Counted from the stretch's first letter, positions 38,169 to 47,825 are shown. The stretch is 64,000 bases of DNA from Arsukibacterium indicum (GCF_019100565.1 NZ_JAHRID010000004.1:276001-340000); one strand, 5' to 3'. Numbers and translations are program-made. Notes: generated by a model from the sequence alone, not told the origin.

Positions 38169-40010
38169 ATGAAAAAAATAACTGCTTGTTTATCAGCCAT
38201 TTTAGTGGCAATGCCGGTTTTTACTCTTAGTGCCAATGATGAAAATAAAACCATGCCTGAGTACTCAATGTTACTAATGGGTGGTGGACTGGCTACCTGT
38301 AGTTCAATGAGCACCCGGCATTGTTCGAATGAAGAGGTGTTTTCTGCTGCGGCCAAAAAACATAGCTTATTTCAGTTAAGTCCTGAACATTTGCAGGCAA
38401 TTAACAGCTCAGGGTTCTGGTCTGAAGACCGGATTATTGAACAGCAGCAAACATTAGCTGTGCTGGAGTTTTTGCGCGGACAGCTTGCAAACGAGCCTGT
38501 TTCTGAACGCGAGTTGCTCAGATTATGGCGTGGTGCTGAAATTGAAGTTGATGGTATTTGGGTGTCAGGCAGGAATGTCTATGCAGGCTTAAGCAGCCGC
38601 GAGCTTAATTTTGTGCTCGACCAGCTGGAAGTGCCGGTAATGGTGAGTAAAGACGCAAATCGCAGCAACCCACGCAGCCGGGAATATGCCGATTTAGCTA
38701 ACACCAAAAATAATTTTACCGTTGAGCTGTATCAAAAGTTTGTTGCAATGGCGCAACAGGTAGCGGGGGATAAGCGCAAACCACGCATTCTGGTGGTTAC
38801 CGCATCATCACGCGATCCGTTTGCTGCAGTCGATTTTTATACTAATTTATTTGCCGAAGCCGGAGCAGATGTCAGCTGGCTGCCAATCAGCGCTGCCTAT
38901 CAGGCTGCGTGGCAAAGTGGTGATAAAAACAGCTGTGAAGATTTGGATAAACATCTTGCCGAGCAGCATGGTAGTTATCAGCGGCAACGGGTATACCCTG
39001 ATTTGATGGCACAGAAAACCGAGTTTTGTAAAGCTGGCAGCAAAGCTGCAGTTGCCCAAATCCGTCGTTCTGATGGCATATTCTTTAATGGCGGCGATCA
39101 AAGCTTAACCCTGCAAGCACTGCGGCTAGCTGATGGTTCAGCATCGGCGGAATTGCAGCAGATAGAACGGATGCTTGAAGCTGGCCAGATTGTGGTTGCC
39201 GGCACCAGTGCCGGTACTGCCGTAATGTCAGGTGGCAGCTATAATGGTCAGCGCACGCCGATGATTAGCAACGGCGATAGTTACAGTGCTATGCAGTTTG
39301 GTGCTTTTGATTTGCCTGCGCCGGCAGTCGGTTGTGATAAAGATCAAAGCTGCAGCAATGGCCTTGCAGAAAACCATCTGACTTACAGCGGCACTGGCGG
39401 CCTTGGTTTATTTAGCTGGGGCGTGCTGGATACCCATTTTTCAGAGCGGGGCCGCCAGGGCCGTTTAATCCGGTTACTGCATGACACGCAAAGTCGCTAT
39501 GGTTTTGGTGTTGACGAAAATACCGGCTTGCTGGTCGGCTTTGGTCAGGGTGCTGAAGCGCCGGCAGTAAAAATGGCGGTACTGGGCGAAGCCGGCGTAT
39601 ACGTAGTGGATATGAATAGTGCCAACAGTAGTGGAGAGGGTAGCGCGTTAAATCTGCGAAATGTTGTTACCCATTACCTGACCCGGGGCGATGAAATGGA
39701 AATAATCGCTAATCAGCTACGCAGCCGCTTCGCCAACTGGAAGTTTGCGCCGAATAATCTGTCACAGCCGCTGCTGACCTCCGGTGATATATTTGAACGG
39801 GATAACTACAAGCAGCTAAGCCATCTGTTGTGTATGACACAGGCCAGGCAAGCAGAAGGACGTGCCGTAAAAGTAGGGCAGGGCTATGCAGTTGCGGTAT
39901 ATAAAGATCACAGCTCTTACACTCGTCAGGGCAGTTTCAGACAGCAGGGCGAAGAAATAGCTTATTGTTCATATCGGAACATGATGGTTGACCTGCAACC
40001 TGCAAATTAG
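38169..40010 (+). CDS. Exported cyanophycinase-like peptidase (S51)
   Basis: Serine peptidase of 613 residues, with a Sec signal peptide (MKKITACLSAILVAMPVFTL, cleavage near residue 22), so it works in the periplasm or outside. The S51 core is clear: MLLMGGGLATCSS near the start, IFFNGGDQSLTLQAL, nucleophile Ser347 in VVAGTSAGTAVMSGG, the His in LDTHFSERGRQGRL and the Glu in GFGVDENTGLLVG, which together give the Ser-His-Glu triad of cyanophycinase. It is much longer than the cytoplasmic CphB type (about 270 aa) and nearer to the secreted CphE type, with an additional N-terminal insert of about 150 residues. It cleaves cyanophycin to beta-Asp-Arg in known members; here the substrate is inferred. 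It is divergent from the receptor/transporter/iadA genes. Confidence 0.88.
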   Translation: MKKITACLSAILVAMPVFTLSANDENKTMPEYSMLLMGGGLATCSSMSTRHCSNEEVFSAAAKKHSLFQLSPEHLQAINSSGFWSEDRIIEQQQTLAVLEFLRGQLANEPVSERELLRLWRGAEIEVDGIWVSGRNVYAGLSSRELNFVLDQLEVPVMVSKDANRSNPRSREYADLANTKNNFTVELYQKFVAMAQQVAGDKRKPRILVVTASSRDPFAAVDFYTNLFAEAGADVSWLPISAAYQAAWQSGDKNSCEDLDKHLAEQHGSYQRQRVYPDLMAQKTEFCKAGSKAAVAQIRRSDGIFFNGGDQSLTLQALRLADGSASAELQQIERMLEAGQIVVAGTSAGTAVMSGGSYNGQRTPMISNGDSYSAMQFGAFDLPAPAVGCDKDQSCSNGLAENHLTYSGTGGLGLFSWGVLDTHFSERGRQGRLIRLLHDTQSRYGFGVDENTGLLVGFGQGAEAPAVKMAVLGEAGVYVVDMNSANSSGEGSALNLRNVVTHYLTRGDEMEIIANQLRSRFANWKFAPNNLSQPLLTSGDIFERDNYKQLSHLLCMTQARQAEGRAVKVGQGYAVAVYKDHSSYTRQGSFRQQGEEIAYCSYRNMMVDLQPAN

Positions 40011-40049
40011 GGTGAAGTTAGCTGAAAACCAGGTAAAGGGTAGCGCATA

Positions 40050-42350
40050 ATGCAAAGTCCGGTGCACCCAAAGGTTAAAGCTTTTGCTGCATTGATTAAA
40101 CGCCTGGGCAAATTACGCCTGGGCCTGTTGTTATGGCTTAGTTTGCTGGCTGTGTTGGTGCTGGTGCATTACACCTACGCCGCATTGTTTGCGGTTGAGG
40201 TTGACTGGTCAATGCTACGGGCGCAACTTATTCTGACAATGCTGGCCAGCCCTCTGGTTATTCTCTGTATTTTTTATCTGGTGCTGCACCTTGATGCGGC
40301 CTTACTTTACCTGAAAGACTCTGCGCATCAGGAACGCCTGCTTAATCAGAATATGCAGGACAGTATCCGCCAGCTGAATTTCGAGATAGAAGAACGGAAA
40401 AAAGCTTTTCAGGCAAAACGGCGTGCTGTTGATGAGCTTCGTAAAGAAATCTCAGAGCGTAAAAAAACCCAGCTGGAACTGGAAGAGCAAAGTTTGCTGA
40501 TCCGTTCAATTGTTGATAGCTCGCCTGACTTATTTTATTACCGCGATGAAAACGGCCACCTGGCCAGCTGTAATAAAATGTTTGAAATTATTATGGGTAA
40601 GCCAGCGCAGGAGCTGATTGGCTATCACCCTGCAGAACTTTACACTGAAGACAGTGCTCAGGCTGCTATTTTAACAGAATATAAAGCTGCTGCTGAACAT
40701 ACTGAATTAACCCTGGATGTTGAGTTTGTGAAACCGGATGGCCAGTTGCTTTGGTTCGAAATGCGTAAAGTACCTTTCTATGACGGTCAGGGGCGTTATA
40801 TCGGATTACTTGGTTTTGGGCGGGATATTACCTCGCGCAAACTGGCAGAGCAGGCGCTTGAAAAAGCCTATCAGGACAAAGGTAAGTTTATTGCTACCTT
40901 AAGCCACGAACTGCGAACCCCGCTTAACGGTATCGTTGGTCTAAGCCGCCGGTTACTCGACAGTGAGTTAGGGCCTGAGCAGCATAGCTGGGCCAATACT
41001 ATTTTCAGCAGTGCTGAGACGCTTGGCAATATTTTTAACGATATTATCGACCTGGATAAAATTGACCGTCAGGACTTAGATATCGTCTTCCAAAGTATCC
41101 ATATCCAGAGCTTTTTAAATGATATCGCAAACTTTGCTGAACTGATTTGTCAGCAAAAAGGCTTGAGTTTTGAGATGAACAGCCAGGGCGATTTAGATTG
41201 TTATCTGAAGCTGGATGCAACCCGCCTGCGTCAGGTATTGTGGAATTTATTAAATAACGCGGTGAAATTTACTGCTCAGGGTCAGATATCACTCGAGTGT
41301 CAGTTGAGTAGGACTGAGGCCGGCGCAGCCAGCTTACTGTTTAAAGTGCATGATACCGGTATAGGTATTGCCAGTGCTGAACAGGAACGTATTTTTGATA
41401 TGTACTATAAATCTACCGACGGGCGCCGGTTAAGTATAGTGGGTTCAGGTATAGGCCTGTCGGTGTCGCGGGCTCTGGTTGAAGCCATGGGCGGCAAAAT
41501 CTCCCTGACCAGTGAGCCAGGCCAGGGTAGTTGTTTCAGCGTTGAACTGCCCACCGAGCAAGCTGAGGCGCCAATTGTCAGTACAATAAGCTGCCCTGAG
41601 CTTACAGTGCTGTTGATTGAAGACGTGCCACTGAATGCGGAAATAGCAACCGCGCTGCTTGAGCAGCGGGGACATACGGTGATCCACGCCGAGACCGGAG
41701 AAGATGCCATTGCGCTGCTGGAAACGGAAGACGATATTGATTTGGTATTGCTGGATATGCAGTTACCGGATATGAGCGGTGATCAGATTGCCCGTTATAT
41801 GCGAACTGAAAGCCATTTACAGACAATTCCGATAGTGGTGCTAAGTGCCAACGTCAGAAAAGCCGAACAACAACTGACAGATGTTCAGGTTGATGGTGCC
41901 CTGGCAAAGCCTGTTAACACCAATAAGTTGGATCAGATGCTGGCCCGGTTATTTTCGCCAAGTGCGTTAAAACTGCAACAACCAAGCCCGGTGAAGCCTG
42001 CCAGTGGGGAAGACCAGATCCTTGACGTGGCAACGTTGCAGGACTACATGCAATCACTTGGGCCTGATGCGATGAAGCGTAGTGCCCAGTTATTTGCCCA
42101 GTTACTGCCTGGTTACATTAACAAGATGATTGAAGCAGCAGTGCAGCAGCACCCCGACGATTTTAAAGAGTCGGCCCACAAGCTGAAAGGCGCCGCTGCG
42201 TCGGTTGGCTTATTGTGGGTGCAACAGAAGGCTAAAAAGTTTGAGCAGGAAACCATGGCCTGGCAAGGTATTGAACGACAACTGGTGGACTTTCACTTAA
42301 AAGCAGAGCAGCACCTGGCTGCTCTGTATGACTTTATCGAAGCAAATTAA
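40050..42350 (+). CDS. arcB: Aerobic respiration control sensor kinase ArcB
   Basis: Hybrid sensor kinase of 766 residues with all ArcB parts: two transmembrane helices (about 23-45 and 58-82), a leucine-zipper/coiled-coil linker (about 90-150), a PAS domain (about 152-270), phosphoacceptor His286 (ATLSHELRTPLNGIVG), GHKL domain (NNAVKFT; GSGIGLSVSRALVEAMGG), receiver with Asp569 (LVLLDMQLPDMSG) and C-terminal HPt with His710 (ESAHKLKGAAASVG). It senses quinone redox state in E. coli. The next gene is arcA on the other strand, convergent with a 31-base gap; in E. coli the two are unlinked. It lies 39 bases after the cyanophycinase gene on the same strand. Confidence 0.95.
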   Translation: MQSPVHPKVKAFAALIKRLGKLRLGLLLWLSLLAVLVLVHYTYAALFAVEVDWSMLRAQLILTMLASPLVILCIFYLVLHLDAALLYLKDSAHQERLLNQNMQDSIRQLNFEIEERKKAFQAKRRAVDELRKEISERKKTQLELEEQSLLIRSIVDSSPDLFYYRDENGHLASCNKMFEIIMGKPAQELIGYHPAELYTEDSAQAAILTEYKAAAEHTELTLDVEFVKPDGQLLWFEMRKVPFYDGQGRYIGLLGFGRDITSRKLAEQALEKAYQDKGKFIATLSHELRTPLNGIVGLSRRLLDSELGPEQHSWANTIFSSAETLGNIFNDIIDLDKIDRQDLDIVFQSIHIQSFLNDIANFAELICQQKGLSFEMNSQGDLDCYLKLDATRLRQVLWNLLNNAVKFTAQGQISLECQLSRTEAGAASLLFKVHDTGIGIASAEQERIFDMYYKSTDGRRLSIVGSGIGLSVSRALVEAMGGKISLTSEPGQGSCFSVELPTEQAEAPIVSTISCPELTVLLIEDVPLNAEIATALLEQRGHTVIHAETGEDAIALLETEDDIDLVLLDMQLPDMSGDQIARYMRTESHLQTIPIVVLSANVRKAEQQLTDVQVDGALAKPVNTNKLDQMLARLFSPSALKLQQPSPVKPASGEDQILDVATLQDYMQSLGPDAMKRSAQLFAQLLPGYINKMIEAAVQQHPDDFKESAHKLKGAAASVGLLWVQQKAKKFEQETMAWQGIERQLVDFHLKAEQHLAALYDFIEAN

Positions 42351-42372
42351 CAACCCGATGTTCCGGGTTGTT
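42349..42372. terminator. Hairpin between convergent arcB and arcA
   Basis: Perfect 9-bp inverted repeat AACAACCCG (42349-42357) and CGGGTTGTT (42364-42372) around six bases, starting at the arcB stop. It serves both convergent genes. No U-rich tail is obvious, so it is likely a weak bidirectional terminator or RNA end stabiliser. Confidence 0.6.
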
Positions 42373-42381
42373 CAAAACGTG

Positions 42382-43089
42382 TTATTTGTCTATCTTGCCA
42401 ACGAAACGGTAACCTTCACCGTGAATGGTGCTGATTAATTCCGGGCTGTCTATATCAGATTCAAAATGCTTACGAATGCGGCGGATGGTTACGTCAACTG
42501 TCCGGTCATTTGGCCGCAGCTCACGGCCAGTCATATGGCGGATTAACTGCTCACGGGTGAAAATTTTACCCGGGGTGTCCAGCATTAAACGCAGTGCACG
42601 ATATTCACCTTTTGGTAAGCGACGCGCCATACCCTTCGGTGATGTCAGATTACGGCTGTTTTCATCCAGGGTCCAACCATTAAACTTAACAATGCTTTTA
42701 TGCTCTTCCACTACCGGTTGGGCGACAGTGCGGCCCAGCAGGTTGCGGGCGCGGATAGTGAGTTCACGAGGATTGAATGGCTTGGTAAGATAATCATCAG
42801 CACCAATTTCCAGACCCAGGATCCTGTCCACTTCACTGTCACGACCGGTTAAGAAAATTAAACCGATGTTTTCTTTCTGACGCAGCTCACGGGCCAGAAT
42901 AAGACCATTTTTACCAGGTAAGTTAATGTCCATGACCACCAGGTTTACCGGGTTTTGTTCCAGCTTCTGATACATCTCTTCGCCGTTAACTGCTTCGATG
43001 ACATCATAGCCTTCACCCTGGAACAGATTAACCAGATTGAGTCTGGTAACTTCTTCATCTTCAACAATCAGAATCACAGGTGTTTGCAT
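42382..43089 (-). CDS. arcA: Aerobic respiration control response regulator ArcA
   Basis: OmpR-family regulator of 235 residues, colinear with E. coli Arc[25 protein letters not shown], phosphoacceptor Asp54 in [48 protein letters not shown], and the DNA-binding domain ending in [14 protein letters not shown]. It is phosphorylated by ArcB and represses aerobic respiratory genes when oxygen is low. It is convergent with arcB. A 15-bp palindrome sits about 100 bases upstream of its start and may be part of its own control. Confidence 0.97.
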   Translation of the reverse strand: MQTPVILIVEDEEVTRLNLVNLFQGEGYDVIEAVNGEEMYQKLEQNPVNLVVMDINLPGKNGLILARELRQKENIGLIFLTGRDSEVDRILGLEIGADDYLTKPFNPRELTIRARNLLGRTVAQPVVEEHKSIVKFNGWTLDENSRNLTSPKGMARRLPKGEYRALRLMLDTPGKIFTREQLIRHMTGRELRPNDRTVDVTIRRIRKHFESDIDSPELISTIHGEGYRFVGKIDK

Positions 43090-43187
43090 TAGAGTTAAAC
43101 CTTATGTGTTTTTTGTGAACAGTATAGCTTACTAATTACTATAGTTGCTGTGGACATGTCAAATACTGGCGCAATTATAGCGGGCCG

Positions 43188-43222
43188 GCCAATTGTTAAC
43201 AAGATTTTTGTTAACAATTGGC
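43188..43222. repeat. 15-bp perfect inverted repeat upstream of arcA
   Basis: GCCAATTGTTAACAA (43188-43202) and its exact complement TTGTTAACAATTGGC (43208-43222) flank the 5-base spacer GATTT. It lies between the stop of the sensor kinase (43290) and the arcA start (43089), both leftward. It could be the kinase terminator (but no U tract follows) or an operator. The repeated GTTAAC resembles the GTTA half of ArcA boxes, though the spacing does not fit the usual 11 bp. Confidence 0.75.
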
Positions 43223-43289
43223 TCTTATACATTAGTGAAGGCTAATAATTTAATTAAAAAGCTAACTAAAACAATTGGATATATCGCAA

Positions 43290-45017
43290 TTATTTTTTGT
43301 GGCTGTTGTTTATCACCGGGAAGTCGATTAGTACCTTTACCCCAAAGCCAAGGGTACTTTCAAAGCTGATTTTACCATTTAACGCCTGCGTAACCAGATT
43401 ATAAACCAGGTGTAAGCCCAGGCCACTGCCACCTTCACCCCGTTTAGTGGTAACAAAGGGGTCGAAAATCCGTTTTTTAATATTTTCAGGTACGCCGCTG
43501 CCATTATCGCTGTAGCAAAGCTGACAACGGGTGCCACTTATGCTGACTGAAATATCAATTTCGCCCTGTTCAATATTATCGAAAGCATGGATCAGGCTGT
43601 TCATTATCAGATTAATCAGTATCTGATTAATTGGCCCGGGCTTACTTTCAATAATTAAGTCAGGAGGGCACTCCACCAGCAGCTGATGACGGGTTTTCTT
43701 CAGATTAGGGCGAAGTGACAACAGCACTTCGTTAATAAGCTGAGACATATTAAAACTGCGCTGACTGTCATTTGACTGGTCGACTGCCACCTGTTTAAAG
43801 CTGCTGATTAAACTGGCCGCCCGTTCCAGATTGCGATAAATAATGCCAAGATTTTCTTTGCTTTCATTTAAGAAGCGTCCCAGTTGCGACGAGGTGAGTT
43901 TTTTGTCATTAAATGCCCGCTCAATTCCGGTCAGCTTATCCTGCAGCAAAGTAGAAGCGGTTACTCCAAGACCAATCGGGGTGTTTACCTCATGAGCAAC
44001 CCCTGCCACCATTTGTCCCAGACTGGCCATCTTTTCAGTTTCAACGATCTGGTTCTGATACTGATGCAGCGTGGCGAGAGTGTTGAGTAATTCCTGGTTA
44101 GATGATTTTAACGCTTCCGTCCGTTCATTTACCTTTTGCTCCATGCCCTGATAGAGTTCACGGATTTCCGTTTCGGTTTGTTGCTGCTTGATAATCTGAC
44201 GCTCTATTTTATCAAGCATAGTATTAAGTGCCTTGCCAAAAACAGTAAATTCTTCAATGCTGTTTTGTGGTGCCCGTAAGTGGTAATCTTTGTCTTTTGC
44301 GACTCTTTGCACCAGCTGCAGTAATTGATTAATCGGTGCAGTAAACCGCTGTTCCAGCTTGCGGGTAAGCAGATAGGCGACAATTAAGGCACAAACAATA
44401 ATAAATAAATCGATTAAAATCCGGTTTTGAATATAACGTTGTAGTTCCTGCTGGCTGGCTCTGATAAAGACATAGCCGGCAATGTTACCGTCCAGTCTGA
44501 TCTCCTGACTTAATTCAATATAGTTATCACTTAAGTATGGTTCGGTAAACGCGGCAACCTTTTCTAGTTGTGCCGGATATGGGCCAACTCCGCGTGCATT
44601 ATATATTGAGTACAGCACTAACTTGCCGGTGGATTGTTGCAAACGATAAATATGAATGTTGTGGAACATCGGAACTGCTTCGAATGAGCGAAGCCGGCTT
44701 TCTTCAGTATGAGCAAAATCGTTATAGATATTTTCCCGCTCATCGGCAAAACCTGCTCCTGTTTGCTCGATGGTTTTCTCTGCTTCGGCAAAACTGGCCC
44801 TGGCATTAAAAGCGATGATGCTGGCGTAACTTTTAAGCTCATTAACTAACGATGTTCGCTGCTGTTTAATGTCCTGGATAGTTGAAGCAAGCATAGAGAC
44901 GCAGATAGTCAGGCTGCAAATTGTCATTACACCTATAAACAGCGCACTTCGGATGGTTGTGGTTTTTGAGCTGGTGTTGACTACTGCTTTCATGCATTGC
45001 TCACTTTTAGCTGACAT
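43290..45017 (-). CDS. Sensor histidine kinase with HAMP and GHKL domains
   Basis: Membrane histidine kinase of 575 residues. TM1 at about 24-46, a periplasmic sensor domain (about 47-198), TM2 at about 199-217, HAMP (about 218-272), a coiled coil (about 275-330), phosphoacceptor His342 in GVAHEVNTPIG, and an ATPase domain with NLIMNSLIHAF and GGSGLGLHLVYNLV. The HEVNTP form of the H-box is that of the NtrB/ZraS-like class. No response regulator of its own is adjacent; arcA, 200 bases downstream on the same strand, is the nearest one, but ArcB is its standard partner. The kinase is therefore an orphan in this window. Confidence 0.88.
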   Translation of the reverse strand: MSAKSEQCMKAVVNTSSKTTTIRSALFIGVMTICSLTICVSMLASTIQDIKQQRTSLVNELKSYASIIAFNARASFAEAEKTIEQTGAGFADERENIYNDFAHTEESRLRSFEAVPMFHNIHIYRLQQSTGKLVLYSIYNARGVGPYPAQLEKVAAFTEPYLSDNYIELSQEIRLDGNIAGYVFIRASQQELQRYIQNRILIDLFIIVCALIVAYLLTRKLEQRFTAPINQLLQLVQRVAKDKDYHLRAPQNSIEEFTVFGKALNTMLDKIERQIIKQQQTETEIRELYQGMEQKVNERTEALKSSNQELLNTLATLHQYQNQIVETEKMASLGQMVAGVAHEVNTPIGLGVTASTLLQDKLTGIERAFNDKKLTSSQLGRFLNESKENLGIIYRNLERAASLISSFKQVAVDQSNDSQRSFNMSQLINEVLLSLRPNLKKTRHQLLVECPPDLIIESKPGPINQILINLIMNSLIHAFDNIEQGEIDISVSISGTRCQLCYSDNGSGVPENIKKRIFDPFVTTKRGEGGSGLGLHLVYNLVTQALNGKISFESTLGFGVKVLIDFPVINNSHKK

Positions 45018-45139
45018 TGCTGCAACTGTTCCAGATTAAGTATTGATGTTATGCAGTTAATGGTGTTTTAGCAAACCTGTTTGGTGTTTTTCTGGCACAC
45101 AGTTATAGTTACTCTGGTCAATTGAAGTGAGTGTTACAG

Positions 45140-45538
45140 ATGTCATTATGGGATGCTTACAAAGACAGTGTGTTTATCTGTCGGCAACGTCTGGCACGTC
45201 AACTCGACTTCGCCATTATCAGTGCTCAGAACCCGGCTGGTGAATTACAAAATCCGCATGTGAATTTATGCCTGGACAAGCGATTTGAAGGGCTGTTGCA
45301 ACAGGCGAGAATTCCGTTTCGCTCAGTGACCGGGGCATCGGCAGATTTACGTTTTCAGGAAAAAAGCTGGATAGTTTTCTGTGATAAAGCATTTGCATTA
45401 AAGCTGGGGCGTGACTTACAGCAAAATGCTATTTACTGGGTTGAACAAAACAAATTGTATCTGGTTCCGGTGCTGTTTCAGCAGTCTGAAGAGTATCTGG
45501 GGCTATTTGACAGCAGGGTTATTTTACTGGCTGATTAA
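45140..45538 (+). CDS. DUF3293 domain-containing protein
   Basis: Protein of 132 residues with the DUF3293 layout: LARQLDFAIISAQNPAGELQNPHVN near the start, then FEGLLQQARIPFRSVTGASADLRFQEKSW, and the C-terminal ALKLGRDLQQNAIYWVEQNKLYLVPV. Function unknown. I take the ATG at 45140; the GTG at 45131 is also possible. It is divergent from the sensor kinase, and its stop overlaps that of the next, convergent, gene by 4 bases. Confidence 0.8.
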   Translation: MSLWDAYKDSVFICRQRLARQLDFAIISAQNPAGELQNPHVNLCLDKRFEGLLQQARIPFRSVTGASADLRFQEKSWIVFCDKAFALKLGRDLQQNAIYWVEQNKLYLVPVLFQQSEEYLGLFDSRVILLAD

Positions 45539-45864
45539 CGCTGATGCCGCAAAATAGCAAGGATCACTGCTAAATCATCACCATACTCAGCTTCGAACTG
45601 TCGCCTTGTCATATTTTGCTCAATTTTTTGCTGCTCATTATCCGGCTGGTAGAGTAATGGCTGAAAGTCAGTAACACAGATGCAAAGCAATTGTGTTGTA
45701 TTGTGCGATGGCAGTTTGTCGGCCCGGTATAACAAGTGTGGACAAGCTTTAACCCGGTTTTTTTGCTGAATGCATTGCTGAGGAACTGCGGCCTGTACCG
45801 GTATTATCAGGGTAAAGATAGCTATAGCACCCGCTAAAACCAGCATGATTGACCGCAATTTCAT
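45535..45864 (-). CDS. Hypothetical secreted protein
   Basis: No family recognised. A 109-residue protein with a Sec signal peptide (MKLRSIMLVLAGAIAIFTLIIP, cleavage near VQAA at about residue 26) and a short mature part with four cysteines (QQCIQQ, KACPHL, LLCICVT) that could form disulphides. The C-terminal MTRRQFEAEYGDDLAVILAILRHQ looks helical. It follows rsmC by 4 bases on the same strand, so it is probably the last gene of a trmB-rsmC transcript. Confidence 0.55.
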   Translation of the reverse strand: MKLRSIMLVLAGAIAIFTLIIPVQAAVPQQCIQQKNRVKACPHLLYRADKLPSHNTTQLLCICVTDFQPLLYQPDNEQQKIEQNMTRRQFEAEYGDDLAVILAILRHQR

Positions 45865-45868
45865 TACA

Positions 45869-46888
45869 TTACCTTTTTATTGCCTGATAAATAACAAAAC
45901 CGTTAGCTTTTGCCAGAACCGCAACTTTTCCGAAAGTATGCTCCAGCAATGTCTGATAAGCCAGATGAGTATTTGCAACCAGGGTCAGACTGCCACCAGA
46001 GTTAAGCCGGGCTTTACTCTGACTGATAAACGCTTCACTGATACTATAGTCGGTTTTAATGCCGGTATGAAACGGCGGATTACTAACAATATGATCAAAT
46101 GTAGTCGGCTGGGCCGGCAGCCCATCAGCATTGACGACAGTGCCTTGCAGGTTATTGGCTTGCAATGTCTGCTCAGTAGCTGCTGTTGCCAGCGCACTGA
46201 CATCAGAGCAGTACAGGCTGATTTCAGCGTGGTTTTTCTTCAGAAAGGCGCCAATAACCCCACAGCCACAGCCAAAATCCAGAACTGAACCTTTAGTAAT
46301 ATGCTGCAAATGATTTAATAATAATGCGGTACCGGTGTCCAGTTTGCCATGATTAAACACCCCGGCAATTGAACATATGTTTAATGTGGTTTGGCCAATG
46401 GTAAATTTATGCTGGCTGAAAACGGGCTTAGTTAAATCAGTCAATGAGCCACTGAGGCAATACCATAGGCAGTGTTTAGCATTATCAAGTTTATGCGCCT
46501 GGAGCCCAAGCTTACCGGCGTGACTACCCAGGCTTTTGATCCCCCCTTTATTGTCACCAACCAGATAAATCTGGCTGCTGTTTTTTAATGCCGGGGCAAT
46601 GGCGGCCAGACTCAAGCTGAGCTGCTCTTTACTTTTCGGGTAATAAATAACAACGGTATCGAATTGCTGCTCAAAGTTAGGTAGCGCACTGAAATAGCAG
46701 GTTACGTCAGACAATTGCCACTGTTCAGCCGTTGCCGCATTGGTGGTATAACAGCAAAGCGCTGCGGCAGCTGGCAGTTCTGGCAGCAGATTACGGGCCA
46801 GTCCATCTGCCGGTGGCTCCACAATTAAAATAGTGCCGGTTAAATCTGCGATGTTACGCAGCAGCATCTGGCTGGTATTAGCTAGCAT
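45869..46888 (-). CDS. rsmC: 16S rRNA m2G1207 methyltransferase RsmC
   Basis: SAM-dependent methyltransferase of 339 residues that modifies G1207 of 16S rRNA. The duplicated fold is visible: a degenerate N-terminal half and a C-terminal catalytic half with GSVLDFGCGCGVIGAFLKK (SAM loop) and the N6/N2 methylase motif VSNPPFHTGIKTDYSISEAFI. Its ATG overlaps the stop of trmB by one base, so translation is coupled. This rRNA/tRNA methylase pairing is not the arrangement in E. coli. Confidence 0.92.
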   Translation of the reverse strand: MLANTSQMLLRNIADLTGTILIVEPPADGLARNLLPELPAAAALCCYTTNAATAEQWQLSDVTCYFSALPNFEQQFDTVVIYYPKSKEQLSLSLAAIAPALKNSSQIYLVGDNKGGIKSLGSHAGKLGLQAHKLDNAKHCLWYCLSGSLTDLTKPVFSQHKFTIGQTTLNICSIAGVFNHGKLDTGTALLLNHLQHITKGSVLDFGCGCGVIGAFLKKNHAEISLYCSDVSALATAATEQTLQANNLQGTVVNADGLPAQPTTFDHIVSNPPFHTGIKTDYSISEAFISQSKARLNSGGSLTLVANTHLAYQTLLEHTFGKVAVLAKANGFVIYQAIKR

Positions 46889-47658
46889 CAGCTTATCCTT
46901 TTAAACATAAGGTCCCAGACACCGTGGCCGAGCCGCTGTCCGCGCTGTTCAAATTTGGTTAGTGGCCGGTGTGCCGGGCGCTCAACGTAGTCTGCCGACG
47001 CAGACTCATTCTGAAAACCCGGAGCAGCCTGCATGACTTCCAGCATATGCTCTGCATAATTTTGCCAGTCTGTTGCCATATGAAATACACCGCCAATCTT
47101 TAGCTTCTTGCGTAGCAGCTGGACAAATTCCGGCTGGACAATACGCCGCTTATGGTGGCGCTTTTTATGCCATGGATCCGGAAAAAACAACTGAACAGTA
47201 TCAAGGCTCTCGTCAGCGATACTGTCATTTAATACTTCAACCGCATCATGTTCAAATAACCGTAAGTTACTCAGGCCAGCTGCTGCAGCATCACCAAGGC
47301 AGGCGCCGACGCCGGGTTTATGTACCTCAATGCCGATAAAGTCTTTATCAGGGGCATTTTTAGCCATTTCAACCAGAGACTTCCCCATCCCAAAGCCAAT
47401 TTCCAGTACTACAGGCGCACTGCGGCCAAAAACTGTGGCCAGATCCAGTGAACTACTCTGATAATTCAGGCCTAATACCGGCCAGTGATTATCAAGCGCA
47501 TTTTGCTGACCTTTGGTAAGCCGGCCTTCACGCAGCACAAATGAGCGGATTTTGCGCATGTAAGGTACATTTTGGCCGCTGTCTGCTGAAGTTTGCTGTG
47601 GTTCAGGTTGCGCTGATTCAGATTGCCCTGATTCTGGTTGCACGGGGGTGTTGCTCAT
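46888..47658 (-). CDS. trmB: tRNA (guanine46-N7)-methyltransferase TrmB
   Basis: SAM-dependent methyltransferase of 256 residues that makes m7G46 in tRNA. The SAM loop is [18 protein letters not shown], followed by [15 protein letters not shown], the motif [25 protein letters not shown] and the C-terminal [33 protein letters not shown]. The start is taken at 47658 (GGAG six bases upstream). The first 35 residues are a Gln/Ser/Glu-rich low-complexity tail not needed for the fold. Divergent from mutY, with rsmC coupled downstream. Confidence 0.95.
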   Translation of the reverse strand: MSNTPVQPESGQSESAQPEPQQTSADSGQNVPYMRKIRSFVLREGRLTKGQQNALDNHWPVLGLNYQSSSLDLATVFGRSAPVVLEIGFGMGKSLVEMAKNAPDKDFIGIEVHKPGVGACLGDAAAAGLSNLRLFEHDAVEVLNDSIADESLDTVQLFFPDPWHKKRHHKRRIVQPEFVQLLRKKLKIGGVFHMATDWQNYAEHMLEVMQAAPGFQNESASADYVERPAHRPLTKFEQRGQRLGHGVWDLMFKRIS

Positions 47659-47825
47659 TATTGGCTCCGGAATAAAACTGCGGCGCATATTATGCGGATA
47701 TTAGCGGCTAAGCTCAACCGACGTTTTGCGTTGGCATTCTGCTGCAAGCTGCTTATACTGCGCAGCAATTGACAAAGTAGTGAAATAGCCATTGTAAAAG
47801 CTAGTGAAACAGGAGAGGAAGGCAG

